Below are positions 17,012-24,666 of a stretch of DNA of 58,347 nt, piece by piece. Both the position numbers and the translations under genes were made by a program. How positions within the stretch are numbered: position 1 is the stretch's first letter; each line of letters begins with the position of its first letter. The DNA is from Herbaspirillum frisingense GSF30. GTDB taxonomy: Bacteria; Pseudomonadota; Gammaproteobacteria; Burkholderiales; Burkholderiaceae_D. The notes beneath the pieces are model-generated. The model searched no databases. It was not told the origin of the DNA and was given only the letters and a program-made list of their open reading frames with translations. The stretch covers positions 1 through 58,347 of the forward strand of contig NZ_AEEC02000033.1 of NCBI RefSeq assembly GCF_000300975.2, read 5' to 3'.

Positions 17012-18370
17012 ATGACCACTCCAAAAACCGGGAAGCTGCGCATCTTCCTGCTGATCCTTGTCGCGCTCATCATCGGCGCCGCCTGGGTCGCCCTGCGCAC
17101 GCCGGCCTCGCCCTTCGACGGCAGCGCACCGCCCCCGGCGCCTTCGGCCGAACTGCTCCAGCGCGGTGAATACGTGGCGCGCCTAGCCGATTGCGTGGCC
17201 TGTCACAGTACGCCCAACAGCAAGCCCTTCGCCGGTGGCCTGGAGATGGCCACCCCGTTGGGCGCCATCTACGCCACCAACATCACGCCGGATCGCGCCA
17301 GCGGCATCGGCGAATACAGTCTGGCCGACTTTGACCGCGCCCTGCGACATGGCGTGGCCCGTGACGGCCACCGGCTCTACCCGGCCATGCCCTATCCTTC
17401 CTACGCCAAGATGGCAGATGAAGATGTCAGCGCGCTCTATGCCTGGTTCATGCATGGCGTCAAACCGGTGGTGCAGGCCAACCGCGAGAGCGATATCCCC
17501 TGGCCGCTGGACATGCGCTGGCCGCTGGCGTTCTGGAACCTGGCCTTCACCCGTCCCCAACCGTATCAGCCCCAGCCAGGCAAGGATGCCCTCTGGAACC
17601 GGGGCGCCTACATCGTCCAGGGTGCCGGCCACTGCGGCAGTTGCCATACCCCGCGTGGTGTCGCCATGAACGAAAAGGGGCTGGATGATGGCCAGCCGCT
17701 CTATCTCTCCGGCGCGCTGCTCGATGGCTGGTATGCGCCCAGTCTGCGTGGCGACGTCAATATCGGCATCGGCCGCTGGAGCGAAGAGGAAGTGGTGCAA
17801 TTCCTCAAGACCGGCCGCAACCAGCACGCCGTGGTCTTCGGCTCCATGGCCGACGCCTTCAACAACTCCACCCAGTTCATGAGTGATGACGACCTGAAGG
17901 CCGTCGCGCATTACCTGAAATCCTTGCCAGGCGACCCCGGTCGCGATGGCACCCCGTGGAAGTACGACGCCAGTACCACCGCCGCCCTGGCACCGCAACG
18001 CCTGGAGGGGAGCGGGGCGCGCACCTTCATGGCCAAGTGCGCCGCCTGCCATGCGGTCGACGGGCGCGGCAGGGCGCCCTGGATTCCTCCGCTGGCCGGC
18101 GCCGTGTCATCGCTGGCCAGGGAAGATGCCTCGGCCATCAATGTCACCCTCAATGGCTCGGCGCGGGTGGTGGCCGACGGCGTGCCCGATGCCTATCGCA
18201 TGCCGCCGTTCCGCAGCCAGTTGTCGGACGCTGAAATCGCCGACGTACTGAGCTTCATCCGTACGTCCTGGGGCAACCACGGCGGCGCCGTCAAGGTGGA
18301 CGATGTCAGCAAACTGCGCGAACGGACCAATCCGGCCAGCAGCAATCCCATCGTCCTTCAGATGCGCTGA
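17012..18370 (+). CDS. Three-heme cytochrome c, alcohol/aldehyde dehydrogenase type
   Basis: A 452-residue membrane-anchored cytochrome c with one N-terminal helix (about 8-27) and three CxxCH heme sites: C61-C64-H65 (DCVACH), C208-C211-H212 (HCGSCH) and C343-C346-H347 (KCAACH). The layout is that of the AdhB/gluconate-dehydrogenase cytochrome family, which passes electrons from a periplasmic dehydrogenase to ubiquinone or an oxidase. It starts 18 bases after iorB and is clearly its electron acceptor. It is a paralogue of the cytochrome at 28647-30095, sharing the PAMPYPSYxK/RLxxED, NITPD and DIPWPLxMRWPL segments. An intrinsic terminator follows. Confidence 0.92.
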   Translation: MTTPKTGKLRIFLLILVALIIGAAWVALRTPASPFDGSAPPPAPSAELLQRGEYVARLADCVACHSTPNSKPFAGGLEMATPLGAIYATNITPDRASGIGEYSLADFDRALRHGVARDGHRLYPAMPYPSYAKMADEDVSALYAWFMHGVKPVVQANRESDIPWPLDMRWPLAFWNLAFTRPQPYQPQPGKDALWNRGAYIVQGAGHCGSCHTPRGVAMNEKGLDDGQPLYLSGALLDGWYAPSLRGDVNIGIGRWSEEEVVQFLKTGRNQHAVVFGSMADAFNNSTQFMSDDDLKAVAHYLKSLPGDPGRDGTPWKYDASTTAALAPQRLEGSGARTFMAKCAACHAVDGRGRAPWIPPLAGAVSSLAREDASAINVTLNGSARVVADGVPDAYRMPPFRSQLSDAEIADVLSFIRTSWGNHGGAVKVDDVSKLRERTNPASSNPIVLQMR

Positions 18371-18397
18371 GGTTCTCTTCGCGGAAGTCGTACCGGA

Positions 18398-18427
18398 ACC
18401 GCCGCCTGCACAGGCGGCGGTTTTTTT
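18398..18427 (+). terminator. Intrinsic terminator after the ior operon
   Basis: CCGCCGCCT at 18399-18407 pairs with AGGCGGCGG at 18412-18420 around a four-base loop and is followed directly by seven T residues. It lies between the cytochrome stop and the convergent XdhC gene and should end the plus-strand operon. Confidence 0.88.
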
Positions 18428-19461
18428 CAGGTCGGGGAGGGGGATGATTCAGCCGTCACGCGTGCCTGCTTCATGGCCGCCACCGACATGGCCGCAGGCA
18501 CGGCCACGCCATTCTTGACGGCCAGCACTTCAGCCATGACGCTGACCGCGATCTCGGAAGGCGTCTTACTGCCGATATAAAGACCGATAGGGCCGCGCAG
18601 GCGCGCCAGGCTTTCTTCGGTCTTGCCGAAGTGGGTCATCATGCGATCCTTGCGGGCGGCACTGTTGCGGCGTGAACCGATGGCACCCACATAGAAGGCC
18701 GGACTGGCCACCGCTTCCATCAACGCCAGGTCGTCCAGCTTGGGATCGTGCGTCAGGGCGATCACGCAACTGCGCTGATCGGGGCGGAAGGCCTGCACAG
18801 CGTCGTCGGGCATGTCGGTGACGATGCGCACCCCTGGCACCGCCCAGCCGCCCAGGTATTCCGAACGCGGATCGCACAGCGTCACCGAAAAACCGTTGAA
18901 GAGCGCCATCGTCGCCAGGTATTCGGCCAGCATGCCGGCGCCGATCAGGAGCATGCGATAGTCCGGCCCCATCGTATGGCGCAGGGTCTGGCCATCGAAC
19001 ATCAGGTCGGCCGGCGACGGGCTGACGTCCATGCGGCTCTGGCCGGTAAGGCAGTCGACGCTGCGGCAGACCAGTTGCCCGCTTTCCAGCGCCAGTACCA
19101 GTTCCTGCAAGGGCGCGGCCGGTGGATCGAATTCCAGCAGCAGCTCCAGCGTGCCGCCGCAGGGCAGACCGAAACGATGTGCCTCGTCGGCGTCGATGCC
19201 ATAGCGCACCAGCTGCGGCGCCTCGGGGCGACCCCAGGCAGTGGGGGCGTTCTTGATGTATTGGAACAGCAGGTCATCCTCGATACAGCCCCCCGACACC
19301 GAACCGATCAGCCGGCCGTCGTCACGGATCGCCAGTTGGGAGCCCACCGGGCGGGGCGACGAGCCCCAGGTGGAGACAACAGTGGCCAGCAGTGCCCTAC
19401 GGCCGGCCTGGCGCCACTCATGCAGGGCGCGCAATACCTTCAGATCAGTGGTGTCGTTCAT
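18427..19461 (-). CDS. xdhC: XdhC/CoxI family molybdenum-cofactor maturation protein
   Basis: A 344-residue member of the XdhC family, which binds and sulfurates or inserts molybdenum cofactor into xanthine-oxidase-type enzymes. The N-terminal XdhC/CoxI domain shows TVVSTWGSSPRPVGSQL and SGGCIEDDL; the C-terminal Rossmann domain shows LLIGAGMLAEYLA, the CVIALTHDPKLDD segment and YVGAIGSRRN. It is convergent with the IorA/IorB/cytochrome operon and is most likely the dedicated chaperone for IorB. It could also serve other molybdoenzymes. The ATG at 19461 is the only sensible start for the conserved N-terminus. Confidence 0.9.
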   Translation of the reverse strand: MNDTTDLKVLRALHEWRQAGRRALLATVVSTWGSSPRPVGSQLAIRDDGRLIGSVSGGCIEDDLLFQYIKNAPTAWGRPEAPQLVRYGIDADEAHRFGLPCGGTLELLLEFDPPAAPLQELVLALESGQLVCRSVDCLTGQSRMDVSPSPADLMFDGQTLRHTMGPDYRMLLIGAGMLAEYLATMALFNGFSVTLCDPRSEYLGGWAVPGVRIVTDMPDDAVQAFRPDQRSCVIALTHDPKLDDLALMEAVASPAFYVGAIGSRRNSAARKDRMMTHFGKTEESLARLRGPIGLYIGSKTPSEIAVSVMAEVLAVKNGVAVPAAMSVAAMKQARVTAESSPSPT

Positions 19462-19825
19462 GATGCGTTAGAAATACGGTGATGGAGCAAGTCTGCCACG
19501 ACATCGTGGCCGGAACTAATTGCGCTGACCAATAGACCAAGCAAGCCCCGGACCAGCGAATCCCGGCCCACATGATGAGGCAGAATCGGCTGGTCTGCTT
19601 GCTTGCCCTTCGGAAAGCCGCTGCCCGCCGTCAGGCCCCGTTTGCCCGCTTGCCGTGCATGCAGTCATCCGGCTTCGTGCGGACCGGTGGAATTTCAGGC
19701 AATAATCGTAGCGGAATAGGTCTGTCTTCACTCCGCCCGCCACGTCACAATGCCCTGTTCCGTGACAGGTTCCCCGCTTGTCTGCACGTCCGTTTTCAAT
19801 TCCCGTCTGACTCAAGGAGATTCCC
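19462..19825. promoter_or_regulatory. Divergent intergenic region between xdhC and alcohol dehydrogenase
   Basis: No coding sequence is supported across these 364 bases. It must contain both promoters. A short inverted repeat CCACGACATCGTGG lies at 19496-19509, close to the xdhC start. Nothing else structured was recognised. Confidence 0.4.
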
Positions 19826-20875
19826 ATGCAAGTACATGCCTACGGCGCCCACGCAGCCGACAAGCCGCTGGAACCCCTGCAGATCAACCGCCGCGCCACC
19901 GGTGCGCATGATGTGCAGATCGACATCGCCTACTGCGGCATCTGCCACTCCGACCTGCACCAGGTCCGTTCCGAATGGGCCGGCACCCAATACCCCTGCG
20001 TCCCCGGCCACGAGATCGTCGGTCGCGTCACCGCCGTAGGCGGTCACGTCAGCAAGTTCAAGGTCGGCGATCTGGTCGGCGTAGGCTGTATGGTCGACAG
20101 CTGCCAGACCTGCCCCGACTGCGAAGAAGGCCTGGAAAACTATTGCGACAACATGGTCGGTACCTACAACGGCAAGACCGACGACGCTCCCGGCTGGACC
20201 ATGGGCGGCTATTCGCAGCAGATCGTGGTGCATGAACGCTTTGTGTTGAACATCCGCCATCCGGAAGCCGACCTGGCCGCCGTGGCGCCGCTGCTGTGCG
20301 CCGGCATCACCACCTATTCGCCGCTGCGCCACTGGGGCGCCGGCCCTGGCAAGAAGGTCGGCGTGGTCGGCATCGGCGGCCTCGGCCACATGGGCATCAA
20401 GATCGCCCATGCCATGGGCGCGCATGTGGTGGCCTTCACCACTTCCGACTCCAAGCGTGCCGATGCCCAGGCACTGGGCGCGCATGAAGTCGTGGTCTCG
20501 CGCAATGCCGATGAGATGGCCGCCCATGCCAAGAGCTTCGACCTGATCCTCAACACCGTGGCCGCCCCGCACGATCTGGATGCCTTCCTTGGCCTCCTGA
20601 AGCGCGACGGCACCATGACCCTGGTGGGAATCCCGGCCGAGCCGCACCCTTCACCCAGCGTGGTCGAGCTGATCATGAAGCGCCGTTCCCTGGCCGGCTC
20701 GCTCATCGGTGGCATTCCCGAGACCCAGGAGATGCTGGACTTCTGCGCCCAGCACGGCATCGTCGCCGACATCGAGCTCATCCGCGCCGAGGACATCAAC
20801 ACCGCCTATGAACGCATGCTCAAGGGCGACGTCAAGTACCGCTTCGTGATCGACAACGCCAGCATGGCGGCTTGA
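19826..20875 (+). CDS. Zinc-dependent alcohol dehydrogenase, cinnamyl-alcohol/YahK-like
   Basis: A 349-residue cytoplasmic NADP(H)-dependent alcohol/aldehyde oxidoreductase of the medium-chain dehydrogenase superfamily. Catalytic zinc ligands are C40 (CGICHSD) and H62 (PGHEIVG); the structural zinc is held by C93, C96, C99 and C107 (CQTCPDCEEGLENYC). The Rossmann glycine motif GIGGLGHMGIK follows near 178. Overall pattern, including DIAYCGICHSDLHQVRSEW, is that of the broad aldehyde-reductase YahK/CAD group, which usually reduces aldehydes. CAAGGAG precedes the ATG by about nine bases. It stands alone between the xdhC region and a decayed gene. Confidence 0.9.
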   Translation: MQVHAYGAHAADKPLEPLQINRRATGAHDVQIDIAYCGICHSDLHQVRSEWAGTQYPCVPGHEIVGRVTAVGGHVSKFKVGDLVGVGCMVDSCQTCPDCEEGLENYCDNMVGTYNGKTDDAPGWTMGGYSQQIVVHERFVLNIRHPEADLAAVAPLLCAGITTYSPLRHWGAGPGKKVGVVGIGGLGHMGIKIAHAMGAHVVAFTTSDSKRADAQALGAHEVVVSRNADEMAAHAKSFDLILNTVAAPHDLDAFLGLLKRDGTMTLVGIPAEPHPSPSVVELIMKRRSLAGSLIGGIPETQEMLDFCAQHGIVADIELIRAEDINTAYERMLKGDVKYRFVIDNASMAA

Positions 20876-21179
20876 ATCCGGCCCTGCGGCACGCGAGTTC
20901 GCCGCCCGGCTGCCGCTGACGCTGGAACTGTCGGACTACCACCAGACCGAGAAGATCGCGTAACCGCCGCGCAAGCTCCCAATCCGGGGCGAGCCCGTCG
21001 GTTACGCCCCCAAGGCCGACGACCTGGCCTACTACGCGCCCTGAAGCAACATTGCGCTGTTCTACCGCGACTTCCCATATTCGACTGGGCTGGTGAAACT
21101 GGGTCGCCTCGATGGCGACCTGGAGGTGCTGCGCCAGCTTGGGCCCGGGCCTAAGCTGGCCCTGATCGAGCAGGAGTAG
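20876..21179 (+). pseudogene. Decayed cyclophilin-like-fold gene with two in-frame stops
   Basis: One reading frame translates as a recognisable small protein of the bacterial cyclophilin-like (PF18050-type) family: AAREFAARLPLTLELSDY, then KLPIRGEPVGYAPKADDLAYY, then SNIALFYRDFPYSTGLVKLG and a normal TAG stop at 21177. Two stops interrupt it: TAA at 20961-20963, where the family has a tyrosine (EKIAY), and TGA at 21042-21044, where it has tryptophan (APW). Each is one base from a sense codon. The N-terminal start is also missing, since the frame runs into the alcohol dehydrogenase stop. Family assignment is from memory of the conserved pattern. Confidence 0.75.
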
Positions 21180-21185
21180 CCCGTC

Positions 21186-22109
21186 TCATCGCACGATATC
21201 CGGTGATACATTGACCGCCTGCCTGGTCAGGAAGGGGCCAAGAAAATCCACGAAGGCCGCCGCTGCCGGCGTCAGCGAACGCGTGGTCGGCAGATACAGC
21301 GACATCTCGCGGATCACTTCCGGTTCTTCGATACGCCGCATCACCAGTCCGAAGGCATGCGCGAGCACGCCCACATACGCCGGGCACAGCGTCACAGCGA
21401 GGTCGGCGGCAGCCAGGCCCAGCGCGGTAGAGAGGTGCGTCACCGTGTGGCTGGGCGTGAAGTGCTGCTCCGGCGGCAGTTCGTGCAGGGCCTTGGCGAC
21501 ATGGGTGGCGTAGTCGTGACTGGCGACCACGCTAGGATGACGGGCCAGGGTAGCCCAGGTGATCTTCTTGCGGCGCGCCAGCGGATTTCCTGCGGCACAC
21601 CAGAGCACCCAGGGCGTCTGGTACAGACTGACCCGGCGCACGCTCTCGCCGGTCGCGCGGTCGGGGCCCACGGCAATATCCACATGGTCGCCATCGACCG
21701 CATCGACCAGTTCTTCCACCGCGCAATCGACCAGCCTCACCTGTACCCGCGGCTTGGTCTTGCGATAGGCGGCGATGGCGTGCGGCATCAGCGCGCTGGC
21801 TACGAACAGCGGCGCGGCCACGCGCACCACGCCGGTGGTCTTGTTCTTGACGTCCTGCGCGGTCTGCATCGCTGCGCCCAGCTCGCGCAGCACGCGTTCA
21901 GCGGCCGGCCGGAAGTCCTTTCCGGCCTTGGACAGGGCCACGCGCCGCGTGGTGCGGTCAAACAGGGGGAAGCCGATTTCCTCTTCCATTTCCTTGATCA
22001 CCAGGCTGACCGCCCCGGCCGTCAGATGCAGGCGCCTGGCCGCCAGGTTGAAGCTCTCGGTCTCGGCCACGGTGAGGAAGGTGCGTAATTGCTTGATGGT
22101 CAAATTCAT
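21186..22109 (-). CDS. LysR family regulator, divergent from the glycolate-oxidase-type operon
   Basis: A 307-residue LysR regulator with a winged HTH at about 1-60 (TIKQLRTFLTVAETESFNLAARRLHLTAGAVSLVIKEME is the recognition region in two parts) and a substrate-binding effector domain from about 90 onward. It reads away from the glcE-like gene with 137 bases between the starts, the usual layout for a LysR protein that activates the divergent operon in response to a pathway metabolite. A CAAT-N7-ATTG element with T-N11-A geometry lies in the gap. The effector cannot be read from sequence; a 2-hydroxy or 2-keto acid is a reasonable guess. Confidence 0.88.
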   Translation of the reverse strand: MNLTIKQLRTFLTVAETESFNLAARRLHLTAGAVSLVIKEMEEEIGFPLFDRTTRRVALSKAGKDFRPAAERVLRELGAAMQTAQDVKNKTTGVVRVAAPLFVASALMPHAIAAYRKTKPRVQVRLVDCAVEELVDAVDGDHVDIAVGPDRATGESVRRVSLYQTPWVLWCAAGNPLARRKKITWATLARHPSVVASHDYATHVAKALHELPPEQHFTPSHTVTHLSTALGLAAADLAVTLCPAYVGVLAHAFGLVMRRIEEPEVIREMSLYLPTTRSLTPAAAAFVDFLGPFLTRQAVNVSPDIVR

Positions 22110-22129
22110 CGCGATATCGGAAAAAATAT

Positions 22130-22160
22130 CAATGGTAAGTATTGTTTAGTAAAGCTCAAT
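22130..22160. promoter_or_regulatory. Candidate LysR operator between lysR and glcE-like gene
   Basis: CAAT at 22130-22133 and ATTG at 22141-22144 are separated by seven bases and give T-N11-A spacing (22129 to 22141), the LysR box pattern. A further CAAT at 22157-22160 forms a second inverted pair with the ATTG. It lies about 20-50 bases from the lysR start. Confidence 0.5.
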
Positions 22161-22246
22161 AATAGGCTAGAAGAACTCGCTTGTTGTGCCTATCCCGCCT
22201 CACTACCATCCCAGCACTTAGCCGATAGAGCGAGGCGGGAGACCAG

Positions 22247-23386
22247 GTGAGTAATCAGGACAACAATCCACATGTGCTTGCACACAACGAAGAGGAAGCG
22301 GCGCATTGGCTCGCCGCCACCCGGCGCCGCATTCGTGCTGCAGCCGAGGAGGGCGACCGGCTGGTGATCGAAGGCAGCGGCAGCCGCCGGGACTTTGCCG
22401 GCCAGCCAGAGGGAGAGCGCCTGTCCTTGCGCGCCTGTCGCGGCATCGTCCGCTACGAACCGGATGACCTGGTCATCACCGTGCGCGCCGGTACCCCGGT
22501 GACCGAAGTCCAGCAATTGCTGGATCAGCGCGGACAGATGCTGGGATTCGAGCCGCCCTTGCGCCCCGGTTCCACCGTGGGCGGGGCAGTGGCGCTGGGC
22601 TGGTCCGGCCCGCGTCGGCCGTTTGCCGGTGCTCTGCGCGATCACTTGCTGGGCGTTCGGATGCTCGATGGCGAAGGCCGCCTGCTGCGTTTCGGCGGGG
22701 AGGTAGTGAAGAACGTGGCGGGCTTCGATGTGGCTCGGCTGATGGCCGGCAGCCTGGGCATCCTGGGTCCCGTGCTGGAGGTCTCGCTGCGCGTGTTGCC
22801 GCGCCCGTCGGTGGAACTGAGTGCGGCCCTGCCAGCGACGCCAGCGCAGGCACTAAGCCTGATGCAGCGCCTGCCGACCGGGCCCGGCCTGCTCACCGCC
22901 GCCGCCTATTTGGAGGATCGTCTCTACCTGCGCAGTGCCGGCTCGCTGGCCTGCGTGCAGGCTTTCCTCGAACGCCAGGGCGGCCAGCTCATGGAGCCGG
23001 CCGCAGCGCGTGCTTTCTGGTCCGCCTTCAGCGATCAGACCCGTGCCTGCTTTGCGCAGCCGGCCGATGGCCAGCGGCTGTGGCGAATCTCGCTGCGTCC
23101 GGGCGCACCGGTCGTTCCGCCCGACCTCGCCACCACCTGTGCCATCGACTGGGCCGGCGCCTTGCGCTGGGCCTGGGCGCCAGCCAACGCTGCCGTTGGC
23201 ATCATCGGATGGGCTCGCGCCCACGGCGGCCACGCCACCCTGTGGGCGCACGCCAGCGCCGAGGAGCGGCAGGGCGGCGTGTTCCAGGCGCTGCCGGCGC
23301 CGGTCATGCGCCTGCATCAGCGGCTCAAGCAGGTGTTCGATCCACGCGGCGTATTCAACGTCGGCCGCATGTATCCCCAATTCTGA
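22247..23386 (+). CDS. glcE: Glycolate-oxidase-type FAD-binding subunit E
   Basis: A 379-residue FAD-binding protein of the GlcE type, the shorter flavin subunit of membrane-associated D-2-hydroxyacid oxidases. The PCMH-type FAD fold is shown by LVIEGSGSRRDFAGQP, VITVRAGTPVTEVQQLL, GSTVGGAVALGWSGP and VVKNVAGFDVARLMAGSLG. The carboxyl end (FDPRGVFNVGRMYPQF) is characteristic. The GTG at 22247 has GGGAG five bases upstream and no ATG is near the conserved start. It is first in an E-F-D operon, whereas E. coli has D-E-F. The substrate may be glycolate or another D-2-hydroxy acid (see the hydroxyphenylpyruvate dioxygenase two genes on). Confidence 0.88.
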   Translation: MSNQDNNPHVLAHNEEEAAHWLAATRRRIRAAAEEGDRLVIEGSGSRRDFAGQPEGERLSLRACRGIVRYEPDDLVITVRAGTPVTEVQQLLDQRGQMLGFEPPLRPGSTVGGAVALGWSGPRRPFAGALRDHLLGVRMLDGEGRLLRFGGEVVKNVAGFDVARLMAGSLGILGPVLEVSLRVLPRPSVELSAALPATPAQALSLMQRLPTGPGLLTAAAYLEDRLYLRSAGSLACVQAFLERQGGQLMEPAAARAFWSAFSDQTRACFAQPADGQRLWRISLRPGAPVVPPDLATTCAIDWAGALRWAWAPANAAVGIIGWARAHGGHATLWAHASAEERQGGVFQALPAPVMRLHQRLKQVFDPRGVFNVGRMYPQF

Positions 23387-23400
23387 CCAAGGAGCCCGCC

Positions 23401-24654
23401 ATGCGTGTCGAATTCGACCACAGGATGCAGGCCAGCACCGCCGCACCCGACGCCCGCCGCATCATCGAGTCCTGCGTCCATTGCGGGATCTGCACCTCGG
23501 TCTGTCCTACCTACGAATTGCTGGATCACGAACTCGACAGCCCGCGCGGCCGCATCTACCTGATCCGCGACATGCTGCAGGGAGCGCCGGTCACCACCCG
23601 CACCCGCGACCACCTGGATCGCTGCCTGACATGCCGCGCCTGCGAGACCGCCTGCCCCTCGGGTGTGGAGTACGGCCAACTGATCGATATCGGCCGCCAG
23701 GAGATCGAACGGCGCATTCCGCGTAGCCTGTCTGAACGCAGCAAACGCCGCTTGCTACGGCGCGCCCTGCAAAGTCCGCGCCTGCTGCAGTTCGCCCTGC
23801 GCGGTGCCTGGATGGTGCGTGCACTACTGCCAGCGCCTCTGCGCAAGCGTATCCCACTGCCGCCGCGGGCTTCTGACACTGCGGTGTGGCCGCCGGGGGC
23901 GCATGTACGTCGGGTACTGAGCCTGCGCGGCTGTGTGCAGGGCGTCCTGGCACCCGGCTACGACCTGGCGCTGGCGCGCATCCTCGACCGCTTCGGCGTG
24001 ACACTGGTGGACGTCGCCGGCAGCGCCTGCTGTGGCGCAATCGACCAGCATCTGGGCGCGCCGCAGGCTGCGGCCCGAACCATGCGCCGCAATATCGATG
24101 CCTGGTGGCCGCACATCGAAGCCGGTGCCGAGGCCATCGTCCTCAGCTCCAGCGCCTGCGGCAACATGGTCGCGGACTATGCGCACCTGCTCAAGGACGA
24201 TCCGCTGTACGCGGCCAAGGCGCAACGCGTCGGTGAACTGCTGCGCGATCCGGCCGAACTGGTCGCCAAGCTGTGGGAGCATGCCAGCCTGCCGCTGAGC
24301 GCGTTGCCGCCGGGGCGGGACAAGCTGGTCTTCCATCCGCCCTGTACCCAGCAACATGGCCTGCGCATCAAGGGGCGGGTCGAACTGTTACTGCAGCGGG
24401 CCGGCTATCAGCTCACCCCGCTGGCGGAGGGCCACCTGTGCTGCGGCTCGGCTGGCACCTATTCGCTGCTGCAGCCGGCCGTGGCGGGCCGTCTGCGGCA
24501 ACGCAAGTTGTCCCATCTCCTGGCGGGCCGGCCGGTGGCCATCGCGTCGGCCAATGTCGGCTGCATCCTGTACCTGCAGCAAGAGAGCCCGGTGCCGGTG
24601 CGGCACTGGCTGGAGATACTGGCAGAGCGTCTGCTGGCGGGAGCGCAGGCATGA
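23401..24654 (+). CDS. glcF: Glycolate-oxidase-type iron-sulfur subunit F
   Basis: A 417-residue subunit that passes electrons from the flavin subunits to the membrane. Two [4Fe-4S] ferredoxin motifs are present: C25, C28, C31, C35 (CVHCGICTSVCPT) and C75, C78, C81, C85 (CLTCRACETACPS). Two CCG domains follow, with CCGAIDQHLG and CCGSAGTYSLLQP, the usual quinone-linked heterodisulfide-reductase-like module. AAGGAG precedes the ATG at 23401; the longer open frame upstream is a shadow of glcE. The stop overlaps an ATG (ATGA) that would be the natural start of the next gene. Confidence 0.92.
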   Translation: MRVEFDHRMQASTAAPDARRIIESCVHCGICTSVCPTYELLDHELDSPRGRIYLIRDMLQGAPVTTRTRDHLDRCLTCRACETACPSGVEYGQLIDIGRQEIERRIPRSLSERSKRRLLRRALQSPRLLQFALRGAWMVRALLPAPLRKRIPLPPRASDTAVWPPGAHVRRVLSLRGCVQGVLAPGYDLALARILDRFGVTLVDVAGSACCGAIDQHLGAPQAAARTMRRNIDAWWPHIEAGAEAIVLSSSACGNMVADYAHLLKDDPLYAAKAQRVGELLRDPAELVAKLWEHASLPLSALPPGRDKLVFHPPCTQQHGLRIKGRVELLLQRAGYQLTPLAEGHLCCGSAGTYSLLQPAVAGRLRQRKLSHLLAGRPVAIASANVGCILYLQQESPVPVRHWLEILAERLLAGAQA

Positions 24655-24666
24655 ACGTAAAAAGCC
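24651..24666 (+). other. Apparent +1 frameshift at an A5 run at the start of glcD
   Basis: An ATG at 24651 overlaps the glcF stop (ATGA), but its frame reads MNVKSLAPGLARDCR and stops. Removing one A from the run at 24659-24663 would give MNVKALLQALREIVG, which joins smoothly to the GlcD sequence. As written, GlcD can only start at TTG 24667. Confidence 0.75.
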
